A DNA stretch of 64,000 nucleotides from NCBI RefSeq assembly GCF_033060595.1, contig NZ_CP133038.1:2170001-2234000 (forward strand), read 5' to 3'. The position numbers and the translations under genes are program-made. Numbering within the stretch: position 1 is the stretch's first letter; each line of letters starts with the position of its first letter. Below the pieces are notes generated by a model. That model was given only the letters and a program-made list of their open reading frames with translations. It had not been told where the DNA came from and ran no database searches. Shown one piece after another: positions 59,952-64,000 of this stretch. The stretch comes from Pyramidobacter sp. YE332. GTDB lineage: Bacteria; Synergistota; Synergistia; Synergistales; Dethiosulfovibrionaceae.

Positions 59952-60024
59952 TCGGTGACGTAAAGTGGTGACTTAAAACTGCCCTATCGTTTCGAGTCAC
60001 CGCTAAAATCGGTGACTTGAAACG
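59952..60024. repeat. Four iteron-like repeats upstream of the integrase
   Basis: Copies are TCGGTGACGTAAAG (59952), GTGGTGACTTAAAAC (59965), GTTTCGAGTCACCGC in inverted orientation (59989) and TCGGTGACTTGAAACG (60009). They share GGTGAC followed by an A-rich tail. The last overlaps the integrase ribosome-binding site, so they could be arm-type integrase sites or autoregulatory operators. An upstream TATAAT lies at 59903-59908. Confidence 0.65.
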
Positions 60025-60036
60025 GAGGCGTTGAAA

Positions 60037-61275
60037 ATGCTCGATCGAACGGGGAAGAAAAAGAAGGCTGACGGCACGCCGCTGACGAAGGTGACGATCG
60101 ACCAGGCAAAGCCGGAAGCCAAGGCGTATGTCTTGGCCGATACGGCGAATGGTCTGTATCTGCGCGTCTACCCCAGCGGGTTGAAGAAGTGGGTCATCCG
60201 CACGCGCATCGGCGGCGTGGAGGCTCGCCGGACGATCGGCAGGTATCCCGACATGTCGCTGAAAGACGCCCGCATCGAGGCGAGCAACATCGCCGAAGAT
60301 CTGTTGAACGGGCGGGCGCTGCGCGGACCGTCTTTGCAGCAGCTGGCCGACCGTTGGCTGACGGAGTTCGTGCGCAAGAAAACGCCCGACGAGGAGTACA
60401 TCAAGCGCCTGCGCTTCTCGTATTTCAGCGCGGCGCTGCGGCAGAAACCCTGCGCCGACGTGACGCGCCGCGAGCTGGTCATGGATCTGAAGCGGATCCA
60501 GAAAGAGCATTCGTACAAGACCGCCCAGCGCACCGCGACCATCGTCACCGGCCTGTTCGACTACGCGCTCGACGAAGGCGTGCTCGGCAAAAGCCCGGCC
60601 GGCAATCTGTCGCGCGCGCTGATCCCCGACTCGCCCGAGGACACGGAGCAGCAGCACTTCGCGGCGGTCACCGATCCTGCCGGCGTCGGGCGCCTGATGC
60701 GCGCCATCGACACCGTTTCCACGCCGACGACGCGTCTGGCGCTGCTGTTTGTGATGTACACGTTCGTGCGCCAGAAGGAGATGCGCCAAGCAACGTGGGC
60801 GGAAATCGACTTTGAAAAACGTCTCTGGATCATTCCCGCGTCTCACACCAAGCGCCGGCGAGAACAGCGAGATCATGTGGTGCCGCTGTCGCGCCAGGCC
60901 ATGGCGATTTTGGAAACGCAAAAAATGCGCTCATTCACCAGCAAAGAGGCGCTGATCTTTCCGTCCGATATCAAGGGGGCCCAGCTGCCGAAGACGCTGC
61001 TGCTCAACGCCGTGAAAACTCTGCACGCGACGCTGCCGGAAGACCAGCGTCCGCCGGAGACGACGGTGCACGGCTTCCGCGCGACGGCCAGCACGCTGCT
61101 GAACGGCATGGGATTCCCCCGCGACGTGATCGAACGCCAGCTGTCGCACAAGGAGCGCGACAAGGTGCGTAATGCGTACAACCGCTTCGAATACATCGAG
61201 GAACGCACGGCGATGATGCAGGTCTACGCCGACTATCTGGATGCTTTGCGTGACGGCACCCCGACATATGAGTGA
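60037..61275 (+). CDS. int: Tyrosine-type integrase (P4/DUF4102 type)
   Basis: 412 residues. The N-terminal DUF4102 domain (about 1-95) includes NGLYLRVYPSGLKKWVIRTR and RRTIGRYPDMSLKDARIEA. The SAM-like core-binding domain follows. The catalytic domain shows the first Arg in FVRQKEMRQATWAEID, then HTKRRREQRDHVVPLS, the HxxR box in VHGFRATASTLLNGMGF, LSHKERDKVRNAYNRFEYIE with the late His and nucleophile Tyr. GGAGG precedes ATG 60037. It integrates the element into the adjacent tRNA-Thr. Confidence 0.95.
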   Translation: MLDRTGKKKKADGTPLTKVTIDQAKPEAKAYVLADTANGLYLRVYPSGLKKWVIRTRIGGVEARRTIGRYPDMSLKDARIEASNIAEDLLNGRALRGPSLQQLADRWLTEFVRKKTPDEEYIKRLRFSYFSAALRQKPCADVTRRELVMDLKRIQKEHSYKTAQRTATIVTGLFDYALDEGVLGKSPAGNLSRALIPDSPEDTEQQHFAAVTDPAGVGRLMRAIDTVSTPTTRLALLFVMYTFVRQKEMRQATWAEIDFEKRLWIIPASHTKRRREQRDHVVPLSRQAMAILETQKMRSFTSKEALIFPSDIKGAQLPKTLLLNAVKTLHATLPEDQRPPETTVHGFRATASTLLNGMGFPRDVIERQLSHKERDKVRNAYNRFEYIEERTAMMQVYADYLDALRDGTPTYE

Positions 61276-61283
61276 AAAACAAA

Positions 61284-61330
61284 AAAGAGCGGGCACCGTC
61301 AATGACAGACGATGCCCGCTCTTTATTTTG
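61284..61330. terminator. Bidirectional terminator between integrase and convergent phage genes
   Basis: Arms aaagagcgggcaccgtc and gacgatgcccgctcttt pair with one mismatch. A-rich and T-rich flanks on both sides let it act in both directions. Confidence 0.9.
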
Positions 61331-61706
61331 CTATGGCCATACTCGCAGCTCCGACCAGCAACCCCAGCAGGAGCCCCTGTGCCCGTCCACGCCTGATGCG
61401 TCTATTATACTCCGCCCGCTCCGCCGCCAGCTCGCGCCGGAGGTCCACGACGAGCCGCCGCGTATCCTCCGCCTGCGCGGCGATCTCCGCCCGCAGATCG
61501 TCCAGTCCCTGCCGCAGGACGCGGGCGCTCTCGCGATCCGCCGTCCAGCCGGCGATGGTGTCGCGCATGGCGGCCTCGGAGAGCAGATACCCGTCGGAGA
61601 CGCGCTGAACATCAGCGGCCTGCGCGATACTCTGCCAGCAGAACGTCGAGAGCAGTAGCGAGACGGTCAGCAGGTAGATCATCAGTCCGCTTTTTGGCTT
61701 GAGCAC
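61323..61706 (-). CDS. Membrane protein with coiled coil, downstream member of a spanin-like pair
   Basis: 127 residues from GTG 61706, which has GGGAGGTGA upstream. An N-terminal signal or anchor helix (about 9-27), a charged helical centre (EIAAQAEDTRRLVVDLRREL and AAERAEYNRRIRRGR) and a C-terminal hydrophobic helix (GLLLGLLVGAASMAIAK) are visible. It overlaps the upstream gene by 95 bases in another frame, an arrangement like phage spanin genes. There is no clear lipobox. The function is not certain. Confidence 0.6.
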   Translation of the reverse strand: MLKPKSGLMIYLLTVSLLLSTFCWQSIAQAADVQRVSDGYLLSEAAMRDTIAGWTADRESARVLRQGLDDLRAEIAAQAEDTRRLVVDLRRELAAERAEYNRRIRRGRAQGLLLGLLVGAASMAIAK

Positions 61707-61902
61707 GAACAGTCACCTCCCTTTGTCTGGTGGCGTCCACGATGGCATCCGCCCGGCGCTCGGACGTGGCGGCGCTCTCGCGCAGGCGGGAGATCAGCGC
61801 GTCCGTCTCACGCCAGTCCTGATATTGACGCCAATAGATAAACGCCAGCAGTCCGACAACGACAACCGCCGCCAGCCATAACAGCCAAGATTTTTTCGTC
61901 AT
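61612..61902 (-). CDS. Small membrane protein with coiled coil, i-spanin-like
   Basis: 96 residues. One membrane helix near the N-terminus (WLLWLAAVVVVGLLAFIYW, residues about 5-23) is followed by a charged helix (QDWRETDALISRLRESAATS). Inner-membrane spanins have this layout. GGAGG lies nine bases before ATG 61902. Its 3' part overlaps the next gene, and it lies downstream of rha. Confidence 0.6.
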   Translation of the reverse strand: MTKKSWLLWLAAVVVVGLLAFIYWRQYQDWRETDALISRLRESAATSERRADAIVDATRQREVTVRAQAKKRTDDLPADRLATALDVLLAEYRAGR

Positions 61903-61913
61903 CTCGCATGTCC

Positions 61914-61953
61914 TCCAATAAAACAAGGCGGCCCCCTGTAGAGGTCGCCTTGT
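61914..61953 (-). terminator. Terminator after the Rha gene
   Basis: On the minus strand ACAAGGCG and CGCCTTGT pair around a loop and are followed by TTTTATT. It separates rha from the spanin-like pair. Confidence 0.8.
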
Positions 61954-61969
61954 CCGTTATTCAGATGCA

Positions 61970-63049
61970 TTACAGCGCTTCGAAATACTTCTTCATCCAC
62001 TCGCGGGCGAACTCGCTGTACGCCCACAGCCGGGATTCATTTTTGCCCCTCTGGTCGGCGTACCAATAGCCGAACTCGTTGCGTTCGCCCTTGGGCGCTT
62101 TCAGCCGGTAGCGGAGCGCGACTTTACCGATGTATCCCCGGCTCGTCTCGAACTCTTCCGCCAGCTGCGTGGCGGTGTAGTAGCCGCGCGCCGGAGGGAC
62201 GAAGCGGTAACAGCGCCGACGCCGTCGCGCCTTCTTTCCCGGCAGAGGCAGCGCCAGCTGGTCTTCCTTCCGCGGCGCGCTTTCCGGCAGCTTCTCAGGC
62301 CCTTTGGTCAGGATTGATTCGGGCTTCTTCATCCCCTCCAGCAGCGCCAGATTGCGGCGCAGCAGTTCGAGGCGTTCGGCCTCGTGATCCACTTCGATCT
62401 CGACCACGCGGTCGGAATGCCCGCGGATGATCTCTTCCATGGCGTTGAAGGCCTTGATGTAGGCTTCTTTGAACGCCGCCGCTTTCTTGCCCGTGTAGCC
62501 CATCACGAGGAACGTGAACCCGTCGCGGGTCATCATGTAGTAGGGAACTTCTTTTTGCGCGCCGTTAGCAACTTCAACGGTTCGGGACAAGAGCTCAAAA
62601 TTGAGCTTTTGAAAATCAAAGGAACAGTCCAGCTCTTTAATATCTCGCATCACATTTTTATGTTCCTTCTCGAAATACTTGGACACGTCCATGCTGCCGA
62701 CGCGGGCTTCGCCCTTCCAGAGCGTCACGCCGAGGGTGGAGCTTTCGGGCGCGACCGGCCGGGCGAAGAAGCCGTAGGTCACTTCCTGATTCGACCAGTT
62801 GTTGAACATCGACTCCAGCGATTCGAGACTGACCTCGCAGTTGTGCTTGATCAGGTCGGCGATGTACAGATACGCCACGAACAGATTGTCGCCGTACTTC
62901 CATCTCCGGTCGACGCCTTCGGGGAACCTGTGAAGCCCCTGATTCCAGAGCGCCAGCGCTTCGCGAATCGCCATGGCCCGAACGGCCTCATTGGGGAGCT
63001 GGTTGAACAGATGGTCCTTGCCGTAGAGTTTCGGTAATGGTGCGAGCAT
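61970..63049 (-). CDS. Rha-family phage regulatory protein with extra N- and C-terminal regions
   Basis: 359 residues. The centre (about 113-215) is a pRha domain: VGSMDVSKYFEKEHKNVMRD, FELLSRTVEVANGAQKEVPY and YYMMTRDGFTFLVMGYTGKK, followed by AFKEAYIKAFNAMEEII. Before it lies an unrecognised region of about 110 residues (YGDNLFVAYLYIADLIKHN); after it come a basic stretch (GKKARRRRRCYRFV) and a helix-turn-helix-like end (YYTATQLAEEFETSRGYIGK). Rha proteins modulate phage development. GGAGGT lies before ATG 63049. The first codons are duplicated at 63410-63441. Confidence 0.85.
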   Translation of the reverse strand: MLAPLPKLYGKDHLFNQLPNEAVRAMAIREALALWNQGLHRFPEGVDRRWKYGDNLFVAYLYIADLIKHNCEVSLESLESMFNNWSNQEVTYGFFARPVAPESSTLGVTLWKGEARVGSMDVSKYFEKEHKNVMRDIKELDCSFDFQKLNFELLSRTVEVANGAQKEVPYYMMTRDGFTFLVMGYTGKKAAAFKEAYIKAFNAMEEIIRGHSDRVVEIEVDHEAERLELLRRNLALLEGMKKPESILTKGPEKLPESAPRKEDQLALPLPGKKARRRRRCYRFVPPARGYYTATQLAEEFETSRGYIGKVALRYRLKAPKGERNEFGYWYADQRGKNESRLWAYSEFAREWMKKYFEAL

Positions 63050-63138
63050 GTTTTTACCTCCATGAATAATCGCTCATCCACAGAGGGCAGAAGATTGTGG
63101 TATAATCTCCATGGAACCTCTGTGGTTCTGGGGCCCCG
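63018..63138. repeat. Duplicated 120-bp module, copy A
   Basis: About 93% identical to 63410-63529. It covers the first codons and ribosome-binding site of rha (minus strand), an inverted repeat CCACAGAGG/CCTCTGTGG, and a plus-strand extended -10 promoter. Identity stops at CCCCG, after which each copy has its own terminator stem. Confidence 0.9.
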
Positions 63139-63189
63139 AATAACCAAGTCCGGCCAAAGACTTGATGGTTATTCGGGGTTGCCTTTTTT
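63113..63189 (+). ncRNA. Candidate small RNA, copy A
   Basis: TGG-TATAAT (63098-63106) is an extended -10 with a weak -35 (TCCACA). The predicted transcript has a first hairpin GGAACC-TCTGT-GGTTCT and a second stem pairing CCCCGAATAACC with GGTTATTCGGGG, followed by TTTTTT. An ATG at 63111 opens MEPLWFWGPE, but it lies at the predicted transcript start. The 3' stem overlaps the end of the excisionase-like gene in antisense. Confidence 0.45.
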
Positions 63190-63327
63190 GAGTTCGCTTT
63201 CAGGAATGCGCCACGCCTTCCCGAACTTTACGCCTTTCATTCGGCCTGTACGCAGCCATATCCTCACGGTGTCAATGTGAACTCCAATGATTTCGGCAAC
63301 CTCCTTTACTGTGAGAAGTTTATCCAT
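63169..63327 (-). CDS. Excisionase-type helix-turn-helix protein
   Basis: 52 residues. KLLTVKEVAEIIGVHIDTVR, IWLRTGRMKGVKFGKAWRIP is the complete winged HTH_17/MerR-like domain found in phage excisionases and small regulators. GGAGGG lies before ATG 63327; the earlier in-frame ATG overlaps it. It probably binds element DNA to control excision or transcription. The last codons lie in the arm of the copy A terminator. Confidence 0.88.
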   Translation of the reverse strand: MDKLLTVKEVAEIIGVHIDTVRIWLRTGRMKGVKFGKAWRIPESELKKGNPE

Positions 63328-63366
63328 TTCTCGCCCTCCTTCCTTATTCACGATGATACCATATGA

Positions 63367-63441
63367 TTAAAGATGATTCAAGGGGGGCAGAAAAATATTC
63401 TCGAAGAGGTTGCCGTAGAGTTTCGGTAGTGGTGCGAGCAT
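63367..63441 (-). pseudogene. Duplicated 5' stump of rha
   Basis: A 24-codon frame starts at ATG 63441 with GGAGGT upstream. Its first ten residues, MLAPLPKLYG, equal those of Rha, and it then diverges (NLFENIFLPP) and stops. It is part of the duplicated module and probably does not function. Confidence 0.7.
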
Positions 63442-63529
63442 TTTTTACCTCCATGAATAATGGCTCATCCACAGAGGATAGAAGATTGTGATATAATCTC
63501 CATGGAACCTCTGTGGTTCTGGGACCCCG
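63410..63529. repeat. Duplicated 120-bp module, copy B
   Basis: About 93% identical to 63018-63138 in direct orientation, with roughly eight differences. The extended -10 and both arms CCACAGAGG and CCTCTGTGG are unchanged; differences fall mostly outside them. Confidence 0.9.
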
Positions 63530-63577
63530 TTCATCTGTCTTCTGCCGAGAAGATTTTGCAGATGCGCGGGGTTTTTG
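63504..63577 (+). ncRNA. Candidate small RNA, copy B
   Basis: TGA-TATAAT (63489-63497) is an extended -10. The transcript would share hairpin 1 with copy A and then form a different terminator: ACCCCG-N2-CATCTG pairs with CAGATG-N2-CGGGGT, followed by TTTTTG. It ends at the stop codon of the convergent RHH-like gene, just as copy A ends at that of the excisionase-like gene. Confidence 0.45.
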
Positions 63578-63766
63578 CTATTTGTCCGCAGGTTCAAATT
63601 TTAATGTACCGGCGGCAAAGCGTTCCATAAAATTCTCAAGCACGGTGTTCATGGGAAGCCCCAACTCCACGCACTTAATCTTGAAAGGCAGTAGCTTTTC
63701 AGAATTAATCGTCGTGGTGAAGGTTTTTCTTCCCCTTGAGTTTTCCTCTTCGCCTCGCTTTGCCAT
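63578..63766 (-). CDS. Small ribbon-helix-helix-like protein
   Basis: 62 residues. A basic N-terminus precedes RKTFTTTINSEKLLPFKIKC, a short strand and helix, and VELGLPMNTVLENFMERFAA, the second helix, as in Arc/CopG-type repressors. GAGGTGA precedes ATG 63766 and a consensus promoter lies upstream. It is likely an autoregulated DNA-binding protein of the element. Confidence 0.7.
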   Translation of the reverse strand: MAKRGEEENSRGRKTFTTTINSEKLLPFKIKCVELGLPMNTVLENFMERFAAGTLKFEPADK

Positions 63767-63793
63767 GTGTATATCACCTCGCTTTCAGGACAC

Positions 63794-63822
63794 ATTATAA
63801 ACATGTTTTTACATAGTGTCAA
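63794..63822 (-). promoter_or_regulatory. Consensus promoter of the RHH-like gene
   Basis: Minus-strand TTGACA and TATAAT, both exact, are spaced by 17 bases. The spacer holds AAACATGTTT, a perfect palindrome that may be the autoregulatory operator. Confidence 0.85.
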
Positions 63823-63888
63823 GTATTAACACGTTTATGAATATCCCGGAAGCATTCCTACAAGAATCCAATTTTGAATTCGCGTAAC

Positions 63889-64000
63889 TTACTCATCGTG
63901 CCCACGGCGATCCCACTTCCCCTCCGACAGCCACTTTTGCAGACCGTCGAACGCGGCCTGCAGCGTCTCCTGGATCTCGGTATAGCAGATGTCCAAAAGA
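63889..64000 (-). CDS. C-terminal fragment of an unknown element protein
   Basis: The last 37 codons of a minus-strand gene enter from the right edge. Visible residues include DICYTEIQETLQAAFDGLQK and WLSEGKWDRRGHDE. I do not recognise a family. Codon use fits the neighbouring genes. Confidence 0.55.
   Translation of the reverse strand, partial: LLDICYTEIQETLQAAFDGLQKWLSEGKWDRRGHDE

Noticed and set aside
59945-60024. A possible CRISPR array suggested by repeated GGTGACTT motifs
   Set aside because: Only four short copies, one inverted, with irregular spacing and no cas genes; they fit integrase-arm or operator repeats better.
63111-63143. A conserved leader peptide MEPLWFWGPE controlling a downstream gene by attenuation
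   Set aside because: The ATG lies at the predicted transcript start without a ribosome-binding site, and no plus-strand gene follows the terminator.
63513-63800. A 95-codon plus-strand ORF at the right end
   Set aside because: It is antisense to the RHH-like gene, which has a consensus promoter and ribosome-binding site.

Overview
The window reads as a high-GC, anaerobic, Gram-negative, peptide- and amino-acid-using bacterium. I infer a member of the Synergistota, close to Pyramidobacter. The evidence is repeated exported C69 dipeptidases, a DUF6305 protein, TRAP-type and SBP-permease-fusion amino-acid uptake systems, a TolC-type outer-membrane protein, a complete anaerobic (cbi) corrin-ring pathway, and several TTG/GTG starts. 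The genus is a guess from gene content; no 16S rRNA is present.

Layout. 1-1.3 kb: edge-truncated solute-binding protein, an ArsC/Spx-like protein and a small MITE-like repeat. 1.7-11.8 kb: a peptide-utilisation block of three C69 dipeptidase paralogues, DUF6305, a DctM-like permease with a 54-residue membrane partner, a succinylglutamate desuccinylase/aspartoacylase-like protein, a parS-like palindrome and a convergent M18 aminopeptidase. 11.95-23.56 kb: an AT-richer island bounded by 21-bp inverted repeats that contain IS3-type ends. It holds an IclR regulator, a PanE-like reductase, an IS110 element, PanB, a TRAP transporter (P, Q, M), a GltS-like symporter, a YtcJ-like amidohydrolase and an IS3 transposase stump. 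23.57-28.5 kb: sufCBDSU on the minus strand. 28.7-33 kb: a polar amino-acid ABC system with one ATPase and two tandem SBP-permease fusions. 33.2-37.2 kb: LysR, XRE + ImmA-like peptidase, a PDZ protein with repeats, and RpiR.

37.2-54.3 kb is one large minus-strand cobalamin operon. It starts at a cobalamin riboswitch plus terminator, then encodes an exported CbiK chelatase (frameshifted here), BtuCDF-type uptake, CbiL, a nucleoside-recognition membrane protein, CbiC, D, ET, F, G, H, a CbiJ-SirC fusion, HemC, a CobA-HemD fusion, HemB and CbiA. Together these carry 5-aminolaevulinate through uroporphyrinogen III to cobyrinate a,c-diamide. 54.4-59.4 kb: GNAT, an AMP-forming acyl ligase, an M23 peptidase, a CPHC thioredoxin-like protein and TolC. 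Three apparent frameshifts at homopolymers lie within 4 kb here and look like sequencing error.

59.5 kb to the right edge: a tRNA-Thr/Tyr/Thr cluster followed by a tyrosine integrase and minus-strand phage-type genes (spanin-like pair, Rha, excisionase-like and RHH-like proteins). This is the left end of an integrative element in the last tRNA-Thr and runs past the window. Inside it, a duplicated 120-bp module (extended -10 promoter, small hairpin, then a different terminator in each copy) looks like two small RNA genes. The best candidates for undescribed biology are the IS3-bounded PanE/PanB/transporter island, which may break down pantothenate or pantoate, and this duplicated small-RNA module.
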